A DNA stretch of 64,000 bases from Aquanectria penicillioides (GCA_003415625.1 PYIU01000011.1:1501001-1565000); one strand, 5' to 3'; counted from the first letter of the stretch, positions 36,454 to 47,719 are shown. Notes: generated by a model not told the origin, from the sequence alone. Translations and numbers: made by a program.

Positions 36454-37224
36454 AGGAGTGTTGAAAGGTCAGCACCAAAATACGGGGGAACCTGTGCAGA
36501 TTATGGGAAATGCCGCTGATAGCTTTTCAGTAAATCGTCGGTTCATCATATACACAAGTCAATTCCTCTCGGCTTCTAAGTTTCGTGTGGCTGATTTAGT
36601 GTATCGTCCATGTGAAATGCGTGACACTGCCTTCAGTCGCAGCTTCATTTAATCTCTCACCCATCAGTACCATACCATGAAAAGAGTAGCATTGTACGGA
36701 GTAGCCTCGTCGCGTTGCACAAGTCGACTCCTCCCCCTCCCAATGACCAGTTGGTGGCGTTCTCCGAGGTGGACACTGCCTGTTTTCGAACAAGGGTTGT
36801 GAGGCCATGTGATGTGTCCTTTTGTAGTAGACCAATAACAGATGGCGATGTGTACACTAACTTGGCTTGCAATGGTGCAGGGATCAATATCATTCACCAC
36901 CTTCAGTCTGATAGGGAGATGAAATTATTGAACCTGGATCCTGTGGGTGCTCTGATGGATTTTTAGGTATTGCAGAAAGGCAGCGGACGTTTTCGCCGTT
37001 CAAAGCTCCATCATGACACTCAGCAGACGTTGTACATGTACATGTATGATCGCTCTAGATTATCCGCTGGAAGAAGAGATTCATGGCCACGTACCAGAGA
37101 ACACCAGAAGTCTTGATTCAACTTCTACCATTATTCTGTATCATGGTTTTACGTTTGATCTTATTCCGCTGGCTTTTTCACTCCCAACCCCGCGTCGTTA
37201 GTGATTAAATATGCAAATCTCTAA
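36454..37224. other. Convergent spacer
   Basis: No gene supported. Several overlapping frames at 36596-36966 on both strands are mutually exclusive and lack domains. Confidence 0.4.
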
Positions 37225-38993
37225 TTACACAAGAACCTCTCCTAACCTCTCAACAACCTTTTCAATGTACCTAACACCAACTTCTACCCCATTTTCGTCC
37301 TAGAATTCCTGATCATTCCCAAAATGTACATTCTTCTCGTCTGGACATGTGAGAAAGGTCTCCGCTGCCCTGCTATACTTGGTCCCCATTTTCCTCCGCA
37401 GTTTCGTCGTTGCTAAGCGTAAGAGACCATCTTTCACCATTACTGGGTGCTGCATAATCTCACAGCCCGTTCCATGGGCAATTCCGACTTCCAGCTCTCG
37501 AGCCAGTCCAGATGCTGGTCGGGATTTTCTTGCCCCGTCTTGCTCTTCGCTGTCGGTCACAAAGCTTCCCCATAGACCGATCTCAAGCAAACAAACACCA
37601 ATTCTGGAGATGTCATGCCGCATTTCGTAGTCAACTTTGATTTTCTTGCCTCGTCTTAAGGGGTGGCGGTACAAGTTTTTCTCTCAGTCATCATCGGCCA
37701 TGCGTTGTGTTCTGCCGTCGACATTGGGCACGACGTCAAATCCGACTAAGACAGCTTTCTCCTTTCTCTCAATGTCATATTCCTGCCCGATCACGCCAAA
37801 TTGGTTGACCTTACTTGCCTGACTCAAGACGAGGGTTGTTTCGGGGTGGATATTCTCGCGCACGCATTCATAGAGATGAACATAGCTGACTGCCCTAACT
37901 AGTTGTCGAGCTAGCTCAGACCTTGCCGAAAGGGTGTCATGTTTTCTCTCTGGTCCTGCAAGTAGCCGACTGCGCATGCTTTCTATCCGAGGATAAGATG
38001 TCGGGAGGCGAAAAACGAAAGCTAAACTGGTCCCAGTCATTCCGTGGCCGCTTCCTTTTGCGTCATGTCTCTCATCACCCTTTAGAATACCCTTGCACTA
38101 CAACAACCCAAAAGTCAACGGGTCTGCGTGCTGCAACTTCTTGTAGAAGCCTCGAATGTCTCTTGGCACAGAATCCTTGCCAGATTTCGAGACACAGGAT
38201 ATGGGATCCAGAAGAACAAAATCGCCGTTATCAGCTCGCCGAACCTTTTTGACTTGACTTCGAGGGACCTCCACGATGCTCTCTGGGATCAGGCCATCTA
38301 GTCTATGGCCTTTTAAGGCCTTTGCCGCTGCGTTGTTGTTGACTTTGGTGTCACTTCGAAGGTGCTAGGCTTCACTAATAGGTGATGCATCAGCCTGGCT
38401 GTCTGATAATACGGCTGGAGGCGTCTTTCGACTCGCAACCTCGAGCTGGCGGTCAACGTCGGCACTGGCTAGTTTGATGATTAGAAACCACGTGGGGTTG
38501 AAAATATCTGACCAAGCCTCGGGCTCAGATATTGCACCATATACGATATTGCACCATATACGTCCTTTCGGATGATTGCATATCTGAGTCGCCTGGCCTC
38601 AATACCAGACGATAGTCTTTCGACTCCACGTGAAAATAATGTCGACTCCGAAGACTTCATTAGATTTTCCAACACGTTGGTAGCAGTCTTGAGCTTTGTC
38701 AAGAGCACTTCAAGAGTCCGATGCTGAACTTGACGGCGGTGCTGATCGAGTTCCGTCGCCAGGGCTCGAACCACCGGTAGCTGTGTCCCAATCCGAATCC
38801 AACACGCTTCGACGCGGACAACGCTCTCGGTTAGCCGAATATCAGCTTGCAAGAATGCTTCACAAGTATCGACGAGACATTTGCCGGACTTGGAGCAGAC
38901 GTCAACAGCACCAGCAATTCCGACAGCCAACTCAACCCCATACAAGTTTGTTTGGAGGCGTACTTCAGAGCGCTTTGGCCGTGTGATATTCAT
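37225..38993 (-). pseudogene. HeLo-domain / kinase-like protein, pseudogene with four stops and a 17-bp duplication
   Basis: The frame beginning at 38993 encodes a HeLo-type helical domain (VELAVGIAGAVDVCSKSGK, then a cysteine/tryptophan-containing VEACWIRIGTQLPVV, about residues 20-130). HeLo is the N-terminal module of HET-S/LOP-type fungal proteins. It continues into a degenerate kinase-like C-terminal half (RHDISRIGVCLLEIGLW, and ending VGVRYIEKVVERLGEV). Breaks: a perfect 17-bp tandem duplication at 38528-38561 shifts the frame. Downstream, in one constant frame, are TAG at 38365-38367, TAG at 38098-38100, TGA at 37684-37686 and TAG at 37300-37302. The family's usual residues at the last two positions are Trp and Gln, so both fit C:G to T:A changes. 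The final natural stop is TAA at 37225-37227. In related genes this class takes part in regulated cell death. This copy cannot make a full product. Confidence 0.82.
38528..38561. repeat. 17-bp perfect tandem duplication
   Basis: The unit GATATTGCACCATATAC occurs twice back to back (38528-38544 and 38545-38561). Its length is not a multiple of three, and it is exactly where the HeLo pseudogene changes frame. Reading with one copy ignored, the frame is continuous on both sides. Confidence 0.92.
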
Positions 38994-39478
38994 AAGTGCG
39001 GGGCAAATCAGTTATTTTTGCTCCGTTGATGACAGTGCAGTGCAGTCTTCTGAGTGAATGCGATTACATCAAATCGAGAGACGACTCAAAGCAGACAGTG
39101 AAGCCCTGGCGAGTTAAGGAACTGGATGTTGTTGCCTGCAAAAGACAATCTGTTTCATGTCTTCCTGCGCAACCCCCTTTCTGGGTCTTGTGTTGCAGTG
39201 GTGGGCTGTGCTTAACCTTCTGTGGTCAGCTTACACCTTATCCTCATTCTTATCACCGGCTCTGCTCCCTCAACCTGATGCAAGTACTCACTCGAGCCGT
39301 GGGGGCGGTTGCATGGTGCATTGGCAGGGCTATCATATTTTCAGGCCTCTCTCCGTTGAAATTTGAATATGAGGGGACTGTTTGCTTCGCAAAGCTTTTG
39401 TACGGCGTATTCGTGTCTATTGCATTCATGCCCGTAAAGAAGAGATATTCCGGCAGTTGACCGACCTAAAGTCCCGTC
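38994..39478. other. Divergent spacer between HeLo pseudogene and kinase relic
   Basis: Head-to-head arrangement of the two broken genes. No other feature seen. Confidence 0.4.
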
Positions 39479-40176
39479 ATGGCCCGCATTCCAGATCTTG
39501 TCCGAGATACAAAGCTCGAGACCACGTTCGTTGAAGGATACACAGTCCACCAACACACCAATTCGGACGGAAACCACCAGCAGCGACCTACTCGTCGGTG
39601 GGAATACTGGAAATTTTGGGGGAACTTGGGCAGCGGCGGTTTCGGCAGCGTTTGATTCGAGAAGTGCGTCCAGGGGAAGGGCATACGCGAGTGGCGGGCG
39701 ATCAAGTGTATCCCGCTCTCTGCGAATACGAAGTACTTGGACTACATCTCCGAGCTTGAGGCCATTGCCAAATTCTCTCAGGATCGCGTATGAATCCCAA
39801 ATTTACGAGTAAATCGTGGTGTGTTGCTATGATCGAATTCCGGTGCAGAAAGTCAACTAACCAACATTGATAGTATGACCCATACTTTGTGAAACTATTA
39901 GGTTGGTATAGCGATGATGATAGTCGATACGTCACCATGGAAGACCTACCTCTCGGGGATTTGCAAAGCTACATGGCGAAGGAAGGTCCGTTCCCCGAAT
40001 TAGACACACGAGAGGTGACGCGCCAAGTATTGGAGGGTCTCAAGTACATGCATGATGAAGGATTTGCCCCCCGAGATGTTAAACCTGATGTCCTTCCCTC
40101 TCGTGGCATTCTAACTTCTTACATGAACAATCAGAGCTTGTTCCCATCGGCCGAGCTGGTCAAACACAGCGCTTAG
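39479..40176 (+). pseudogene. Serine/threonine protein kinase, truncated pseudogene
   Basis: From ATG 39479 the frame reads to the glycine-rich loop LGSGGFGSV, where TGA at 39653-39655 stands at the place of the usual Trp or Tyr. Coding continues in the same frame with FEKCVQGKG and the AIKCIP segment carrying the ATP-binding Lys. An 86-nt GT-AG intron (39788-39873) leads to PYFVKLLGWYSDDDSRYVTMEDLPLGDLQSYM (hinge) and VTRQVLEGLKYMHDEGFAPRDVKPD. The catalytic loop has PRD where kinases have HRD, and the protein stops soon after. The DFG loop and the whole C-lobe are missing. It is therefore dead by three criteria. Similar kinases are common next to HeLo-kinase genes in fungal accessory DNA. 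Confidence 0.78.
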
Positions 40177-40831
40177 TTCACAGGCAGGAGATTTCATCCG
40201 TGCATTCATGAGACTAATAACGTTACCTGAGAGTCAGTTATCATCCCAGCAGGCTCTCACGCATCCTTGGACTCTCCAGGGCACCACAACCCGGCGCCCA
40301 ACGCCCAAGACACCAACGCCTTCCAGCTGGGTATTGACCACCAGTTTTATAACGGTTATCCACGTTACAGGCTTGTTCTTTCTAGTGTTTTTTTTTCTTT
40401 CTTTTTTCGCACCTCTTCTCAGTATTCTCTTGCTTTGCTCCGCCTTGTTGAGTCTGCAAAAATCGCTCAATCCACATTGTCCTACCCTTCTTGTGCCAGT
40501 GCAGGGTATCACGGTCGAGAAGCATTTTTTTTTACGTGTATTGCCGATGGCTAGCTACTAGTACTGGTCCCCCCACTGTATTAGGGCTTTCTTACGGTCC
40601 AATTAGCAGTAGTCCCGTCCCAGGATAGAATTCATTTCGGCTGGTCTACTGATGTAGCTGTCCCAATTCTTGCGTGCTAGCAAGGCCACTGTCAGGGCAT
40701 GACGACATAAGCGTGCTAGAAGAGCCGATACCGGGGTATTGATTTGCCCGCCCTGACCCGTAGCGCCGGTATCATGTGCTCTTCGCTGAATCGAGCCGTG
40801 CTAACTGCTGGGCTAGAAGAAGTCAATGTTG

Positions 40832-40866
<35 letters not shown>

Positions 40867-41100
40867 CTGGGTGGCTTGTGCTTGTGGGGGCGTTCCTGTT
40901 TTCCCCCCGATTTCGCTGCAAACATGGCACCTTGAGAGAGCAATCATGCGTCGTGTGAACTTCGCAACCACAAGCTTCATTAAGCTTTTCCCCCTTCAGT
41001 GTCCTTCAATCGAGGGCGATAATCACTCTCGCAGCTCTTACGGCGCATCAAGACTGAAGCCGCCTCGCAATTGAGTCAATCAGCACGATACGCATCCGAG
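40177..41100. other. Intergenic with a long poly-T
   Basis: No gene. Frames across the poly-T are artefacts. It contains the presumed promoter of the downstream reductase gene. Confidence 0.45.
40833..40866. repeat. T34 homopolymer
   Basis: About 34 consecutive T on the plus strand, 235 bp upstream of the reductase ATG. It could be the poly(A) tail of a minus-strand retroposon or a slippage-grown promoter T-tract. I see no retroposon body or target-site repeat to decide. Confidence 0.7.
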
Positions 41101-42456
41101 ATGATGCTCTCTGCCGCCCACACCGCCGTGCGCGCCGGCGCCCGTCGAGCTGCTCGATCATCGACGTCGATTGCCGCTGCTCCGAGCCCGAACCGATGCC
41201 TCCTCAACAACGCCCGAAGCTTCTCGTCCACGACCCGCGGCAAGCATGAGAGCCAGCAGCGACGGGGATATACCACAACCAACTCTAACCCACCTCTGGA
41301 TAAGAAGAATGCCTCAAATGAGGCCCCGTCTCGCGTTGCGTTGATCGGAGCCCGAGGGTACACCGGCCAGGCCCTCATCGACCTCCTTGACAAGCACCCC
41401 TTTGCAGACCTTCGCCATGTGTCTTCACGAGAACTCAAAGGCCAGGAACTGAAGGGATACTCCAAGCGCAACATCATTTACGAAAACTTGTCACCTGGGG
41501 ATGTTGCTCAGCTAGACAAGGACGGCCAGGTTGACTGCTGGGTCATGGCCCTCCCCAATGGTGTTTGCAAGCCCTACGTCGATGCCCTGGATCAAGTCGA
41601 CAAGGGAGGCGACCACAAGAGTGTTGTTGTCGATCTCTCCGCCGACTATCGATTTGATAACACGTGGGCTTATGGTCTCCCTGAACTGACAAAGCGCTCG
41701 GAGATTTGCCAATCTACCCGAATCTCCAACCCTGGGTGTTTTGCTACTGCTTCTCAGCTGGGCATTGCTCCTATGCTGGAACACCTTGGAGGCCAGCCTG
41801 TTATCTTTGGGGTATCAGGATACTCAGGCGCTGGCACTAAGCCATCTCCAAAGAACGATCTTACTCTGCTCAAAGATAACCTCATGCCATACAGTCTAAC
41901 AGGTCACATCCATGAAAATGAAGTCAGTCACCATCTTGGCGCTCCCGTAGCCTTTATGCCACATGTGTCTTCTTGGTTCCGCGGGATCTCCCTTACTATC
42001 TCCATCCCCCTCAACAAGGCCATGAGCTCGCGCGACATTCGCCAAATCTATCAGGACCGCTATGCTGGCGAGAAGCTTGTTCGCGTTGTGGGCGAAGCAC
42101 CATTCGGTAAGGCTTTATCTCTAATCGTAGAGACTCTTCGAATCAAGCGAGGCTGACCTTGACCCCAGTGAAATCGATCCAAAACCTACACGGGGTCGAG
42201 ATCGGAGGGTTTGCTGTTGACAGCAGCGGCAAGCGTGTGGTTGTGTAAGTCATTGATGACCCCCGAATGCACCAATAATATTAATGATTTGAAGCTGCGC
42301 CACGATAGATAATCTCAACAAGGGAGCCAGTACCCAGTGTTTACGTGAGTGTTCCCCCCCTGATCAAAACAGTTATCCGGTTACTGATGAGCTTGAACAG
42401 AGAACATGAATCTTGCCCTTGGTTACGCAGAGTATGAAGGCATTCCCACTATGTAG
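41101..42456 (+). CDS. Stand-alone mitochondrial N-acetyl-gamma-glutamyl-phosphate reductase (AGPR)
   Basis: Four exons, 41101-42106, 42169-42244, 42295-42344 and 42401-42456, give 395 residues with perfect phase and no stop. Residues 1-60 are Arg/Ser/Ala-rich with no acidic residue before about 49, a mitochondrial presequence (RAGARRAARSSTS ... RSFSSTTRG). The linker NPPLDKKNASNEAPS leads to the NADP-binding RVALIGARGYTG (79-89). The catalytic Cys lies in SNPGCFAT (Cys213), and the conserved His region is TGHIHENEVSHHLG. The C-terminus VVVCATIDNLNKGASTQCLQNMNLALGY matches the family's end. The enzyme reduces N-acetylglutamyl-phosphate to the semialdehyde in arginine synthesis. In fungi it is normally the C-terminal half of bifunctional Arg5,6/ARG-6, made together with acetylglutamate kinase. 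Here the kinase half (about 400 residues) is missing, and leader and reductase are joined directly. Likely an internally shortened paralogue. Catalytic residues are kept. Confidence 0.87.
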
Positions 42457-43828
42457 AGGCATCAGCCAGAATGATTTTTCTCAACGGGATTTGAATGGGA
42501 TGTTTTTCCAAAGCTTTTTGGTTGGTTCTATCTATCGGTCCTAATAGTGGAACCGCAGTTGTACATACTCTCATAGTTTACCAACCATGTTTATTCCCCA
42601 GCTTTCGTTGTTGTCACAAATCTACGATTTCATTTGTGGGAATAATAAATTCGATCTCGCAATACGTACAAAATGGACAGAAGGCCAGGGGGCCGAATAT
42701 CGCACCGATCTGAGGACTCGCGGCACGAATCGGCAATCACATGCCAATGTCTCTACGCCCCCACGAGAAATCGTTTCATCTTCTTTATCACCTCCGCGTC
42801 ACATGTCAAAGCAAATCCATCTTGTATGTTTCTCTAGTCCACACAGGTAAGAATTGGTACAAACTGTCAGCGCATAACTTTAGATATCAACAACAGCAAC
42901 CTCGTCAAATCACTCAAAGTAAGGTGCACAAAAATGTGCCTCATGACGTCTCGATGTATCATTCAATGTTCGTTTCATCTATCTATTGTTACCAATCATA
43001 CCCTAAGAATGCTAGGACCAAATGCTTAAGGACGGACCATAAACACCTATTTCTCCTACCCCAACATCAGTCGCATGGTATCAAGTCCCAGAGAAACGTA
43101 ACTAATAGTGAGGCATTTGTTTTTTAGTAGACTGGAAAACCAAGGAATATAATGTTTTTTAAAAAGACATTTGACCTGTGGTTAAGCTCCTCTACCCATG
43201 TCGATCAAACTATCTTCTCGCGGATACTGCGAATATGTCTGCCATCCGCATATCCAAGTTTGTAACTGTCGATGTCAGAGAGCAAGGCAGAGAAACGGAT
43301 ACACTGTAGCCACAAGTCGAAACATACAGCAGAGTCTGGCATAATATAGTAGGTTAATATTGAGCCCGTTTTATTCACCTCTTGATCAACACAACCACAC
43401 AGGGCGTAGATATCACTTCAGGTCGCAAACACCGGCAATGAAAAATGCTCAATCTTAGGATAAGTAGCGGGCTGTTATGTACCACAGCCTGAGTCTCCGC
43501 ACCACTAGTCGCCGATTCTGTGGGCGCAGGGCTCTTTGCCATGACTTGGTGATCATAGCAGCTTTTCACTGAATCATTACCCAGCCACATTGTGCATATC
43601 AAGTCGTACGGTAAGCATCGGTCGATCTGTAGCATCATTTACTACCCTGTATGAAGAAATGTGATCCCAAACATCCGCAAGCATCGCCAGTACTATTCAC
43701 CCCAGCCCGATCACGAAGGCACCAATTAGAGCAGATCCAGGGGAGTGCTCATAGCTATCGGAGTTTGTAGTCGTTTTAGGTCTAATGTAATGCGTAGTGA
43801 ATGGCTGCATTGTAAATTTAGCATGAAC
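42457..43828. other. Convergent spacer, no gene seen
   Basis: About 1.4 kb AT-rich. Frames at 42741-43127 and 43375-43638 lack any domain or splice support. Confidence 0.4.
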
Positions 43829-45159
43829 TTACCATCTAATTTTAGCCATCTCCGCCATAATAGCCTCCTTCGCCTTCGCCTCTCGACCGTTAAACGCACC
43901 CAGCACATCTTTCATCTTCTTCACCACGGCCTCATCTGACTCCATAGCCACCCTGAGAAGCTTCCCATTATCCACGAGGTAATTAGCGTGAAAATCAGCC
44001 AGCTTGCCGTTCCAGTCAGGACCAGCCAGCGGATCAATGCTCAAGTGACCGGTGAGTCGTGCTGGAGTCTTGAATTCTTCATAGTACGGTGCCTGCTTCT
44101 TGGCAGGAGGGGGTTTCAACCAAGGGAATCTATTGGGCGTATTCTCGTCGAGTAGCGTTTCCTGAAGCTCCTTAAGGTGATGGGCGAGGATAGTGATGTG
44201 CTGGCAACCCAACTCGGCTGTTTCCACAACCTCGTTGATGTTGGCGTTACTACTTCGCTATTAGAAACAAGATCACATTGAAGATTTAGTCAATATATTC
44301 ACCTTGCAATAATAATGAGGGGTTGGTCCTTCTTAGTTTCCTTATACAAAGTTGCATATGCGTCCAGAATCTGTGTGAGACGCGATGCCATAGGATGCTG
44401 CAGATGGTTGTCAATCCCCATCTTCGAATAATATCGGGCCCTAGTTCACCGTGAGGGTTGGGTCAGAGCCCTTGTGCATCAACGAATCATCCTCATAAGC
44501 TGCTACCTCATTGAAGTATGGGCTAATGCACAAGCACCCAGCCTGACTAGCAGCGATCGCCTGGGGCAGGCCAAAGAGGGAGGTACCCCGGGTTCTGATA
44601 CCCTCTTGGTTCAGTTGCTTTGCTGCCACCATGGCTGGGCCTGTGGTGGAAATCTTTATCACATAGCGATCCCTAGAAATGCCAACGTCTTTGAATGCAC
44701 GATCAAGGGAATAAGCCTGCTCGAGAACCTTTTCTTTGCTGTACACTCACAAAGGAGAGATCTGAACCAGGACTCGGTTTGAAATTTTCTCTATGTTGTT
44801 GGCGCAAAATTGAACCACCTGATGCGAGAAACTGTGTCAGATGTTGGAAGTCGGGTATGAGCCCAGGATCACCTAGCACGCGGTCAAAGACTTCTTCCCA
44901 ACCCTGGATCCCATACTTCTTAACAGTGCTAGTGAGAAGATCCTGGTACTCTAGAAGCGCCATGGTATTAGCACCAATCACTTGGTTAGAGGTTTCTATG
45001 GCCAGTTAGCTATGTTCTGTTCTCTAGCTCAACCGGGGACTAACGGTTGCGAGCCTTGAATGGCAAAGTCGTTGCGACCCTGGGGTCGATTGAGTCGACA
45101 TTAACATTGCAGACTTGCTCAATGGCCTCAATGAGAGGACGAGGATTAACGGAACCCAT
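43829..45159 (-). pseudogene. Transaldolase-like gene with one in-frame TGA
   Basis: Five exons, 45159-45045, 44995-44880, 44818-44450, 44397-44303 and 44249-43829, give 372 codons with consistent phase. The second intron uses a weak donor (GTGCTA). The fold follows transaldolase: DSIDPRVATTLPFKARN and TSNQVIGANTMALLEYQ at the start, NRVLVQISP then VYSKEKVLEQAYSLDRAF, the catalytic-Lys strand DRYVIKISTTGPAM, GTSLFGLPQAIAASQAGCLCISPYFNEVAAYED, and QPLIIIASNANINEVVE. These enzymes transfer a C3 dihydroxyacetone unit between sugar phosphates. This divergent fungal subgroup also occurs outside the pentose-phosphate housekeeping copy. TGA at 44747-44749, between QISPL and VYSKEK, sits before the catalytic Lys and would truncate the protein to about 100 residues. 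A TGG to TGA change would explain it. Everything downstream is still open. Confidence 0.8.
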
Positions 45160-46353
45160 TTTTCCTATCGTGGTATTTCCGGGCGATCAATTTGAGTGAT
45201 GGAAATTGCTTTTGGATAGAGGTGGAATGGAATTCAATCAATAGCTGCAGTTATCACTTCTCCTTTATCAACTTTTGGTTCAATAAGCAGTTCACCATAC
45301 AGTCAATGAAATGTAAATTAAGGATAATCAATTCCTTTTCCCAGTACCTCCCGCTTCTCAGACTGTTGTTCATACTCAGAACATTTGACCTAGGGGCAAA
45401 ATTGCTACATCGGGCTAAGGCGGTGGCGGCAGAGGACTCGCAACTAAATCAATGAGCAAAGGTGTGAAGTCTCGGATATATTACGGCTGCAGTAGCCGAG
45501 AAGCCGATATTCGAGCCTATGCCAAAAGTATCGAGTTAGGTTTGTGCTTGATTCATGATTATTGCTGCGGTGGCATATCCGCTTTCCGCTTTGCCGCTCA
45601 TCCGCAATCCACCACCACCAATATTAAACAACATATGAGACCAGACCCACCTGGGCCAACACATTACCATCACGCAACTACGCATGAGCGTCTCCAAGAA
45701 AGACGGAGCGTGGAGACAATTTGTCAATCTCTCTAATTATGTTGTTACAAGTAACACTACAAGCTGTCTTGCGCATCAACGTACACTACCACAGGATAGT
45801 GTCTTATTTTGAGATGGCTTGAAAGCAAGACGCCGTTGCGAATGGGCTGAAAAAGGGATATGTGGGAGAAACTGACAAAGCCATTAATTCATTCCAAGTT
45901 CAGTGAATAATTGTGGGCATGGGAGATTTGAGACATGTCAAAGGGATGCGTACGAGGATTCTTCCCGATTTCAATCGCAACCCCTTGTACTTGTAATGTG
46001 GTGATGTAATAGACCGGGTTGGCGTGCATGGGTGTTTTGCCGGAAAAGCCAAAGACTCGTTGTTGTAAAAGAATTTTGATCCAGGGATGGACCGTTGCTC
46101 GACCGCTCTCCGCAATGTGGGGAGCACCTGTTCGACAGTTGCAAACCCAACAACCCACCTTCGTAAAGATTGGCTTAGAATGCTACTGATCAGGGCATGA
46201 GAAAATACGACCCAGATTAAAAAGATTCGTGGCGGACATATCAGGCCCATCGTGAACAGAATAATAGTGTCAGATTGATCCCTGCGCCGTCTGTATCCTG
46301 TAGGATTCATCCAGACACCATCTTCAAGCAGCTTTCAATCTCTGTCGAGCGAG
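45160..46353. other. Divergent spacer, no gene seen
   Basis: Upstream of both the transaldolase relic (-) and the aldo-keto reductase relic (+). Overlapping minus-strand frames at 45889-46310 show no domain. Confidence 0.4.
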
Positions 46354-47719
46354 ATGTCGTCTCAAACTCCCACAAACCAGCGAACTGCGAGGCTCAATGA
46401 TGGAAACAAGATCCCCGTTGTCGGACTCGGGACCTTTTTGTCTGAGCCTAACGAAGTCACTCAAGCTGTTATTGCTGGGTGAACCTACAAACTTGTTTAT
46501 TGCTGTAAATAGTGGCTAATGAAATGTGTTGATGGAAAACCGGCATGCGTCATTTTGGCTGCGTTCAATTCTATCGAGTAGGTCGTCACTGCAGATCCAT
46601 TCTAGCACCCAGATACAAAGTGCTAATCTCCGTGCAGAATGAGCAAGAAGTTGTTGAAGCTCTTAAACTGCTTGCTAAGGAGCCGGGATTCAATCGGTAA
46701 GATTTGTGGATTACTAGCAAGGCTTGGAACTCGTACGAGAATCTCAAATCGTCAAGCGAGCATGCAAGAGTTCCTGACACAATGGTAGGCATCATCGGCC
46801 AGAGAATCTCAGAAAGGCCCTTGACCAGACCTTGAAGGATTTAGGGACTACCTACCTCGATCTGTATCTGGTACGTATTTCGACTCTTCGATCTTCATAG
46901 CCTATCCGCAGAGCAAGTAAACCTGACCACTTAAAATCCAAATTCACTAGCCAGCCAATTTTGCAGCAGTTTCAGATGACAAATCAGCTACTGGCATAGC
47001 TCTGGAACCGTCTCAAAACGGAGTGATGCTCCTAGATCATGAACTAAGTCTAGTGCAGACATGGAAGGCCATGATTGATCTCAAAAAAGAGGGAAAGATT
47101 AAGAGCATTGGTGTAAGCAACTTTCTCCCAGACCACATTCAGAATCTCATTGATGCCACTGGTATCACTCCAGTAGTTAATCAAGGTGTGTTTCTGTCGT
47201 CATAACTGGAAACTGTGACAAAATGGCTGACCATACTATTTTAGTCGAGGCACATCCTCTTCTTAACTAACAAATGCCCATGGAATATTGCAATTCACGG
47301 GACATCTACATCACGGCATGCATGCCGTTCGGTGTTGATCCTTCTCGAGGCCAAGCTAAAGTACTTGGACATCCTCTTGTTCGCCAGATAGCCGAGAAAA
47401 ACAACAAGCAAGAGGGGCAGGTTTTGGTTTCATGGAGCGTCAAGGTATGGATCATTTCCCCCGATTCCTTGATATCCAAGCCCTGATTAAGATACCATAG
47501 CGTGGATTCTCCGTACTTCAAAAATCCGTGAAGTGTGCCCGAATTCAGGCCAACTTCCAAGCCTTTGACCTCAGCGACGAGGACTACGAGGCAGTTACCG
47601 CCCTTGCAGACGCCCCGGTACGCTTCGGAGGTTTACCCTATACATTCGACCCTTCTTGGGGAGTTAATGTGTTCAACACACCAGAGGAGCAGACTGTTGG
47701 ACCCCTAAAGCCATTTTAA
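46354..47719 (+). pseudogene. Aldo-keto reductase pseudogene
   Basis: Starts MSSQTPTNQRTARL followed by NDGNKIPVVGLGTFLSEP, the first strand of the AKR barrel. The next part (46480-46640), which should hold the catalytic Asp and Tyr, is degenerate. Recognisable blocks follow in shifted frames: NEQEVVEALKLLAKEPGFNR, a TAA at 46698-46700, then DLWITSKAWNSYENL with the catalytic Lys, and RKALDQTLKDLGTTYLDLYL. After an intron come LVQTWKAMIDLKKEGKIKSIGVSNFLPDHI and VEAHPLLN, a second TAA at 47268-47270, then the NADP-site region and RGFSVLQKSV, ending GPLKPF. There are at least two in-frame stops, one apparent frame change and loss of the active-site segment. The second TAA replaces what is usually Gln (CAA). 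Confidence 0.78.

Noticed and set aside
40716..41074. Frames containing runs of Phe or Lys
   Set aside because: Products of the T34 homopolymer.
46480..46482. TGA in the aldo-keto reductase relic counted as a nonsense mutation
   Set aside because: It overlaps a possible intron donor (GTGAAC), so it may be spliced out. It is not used in the stop count.
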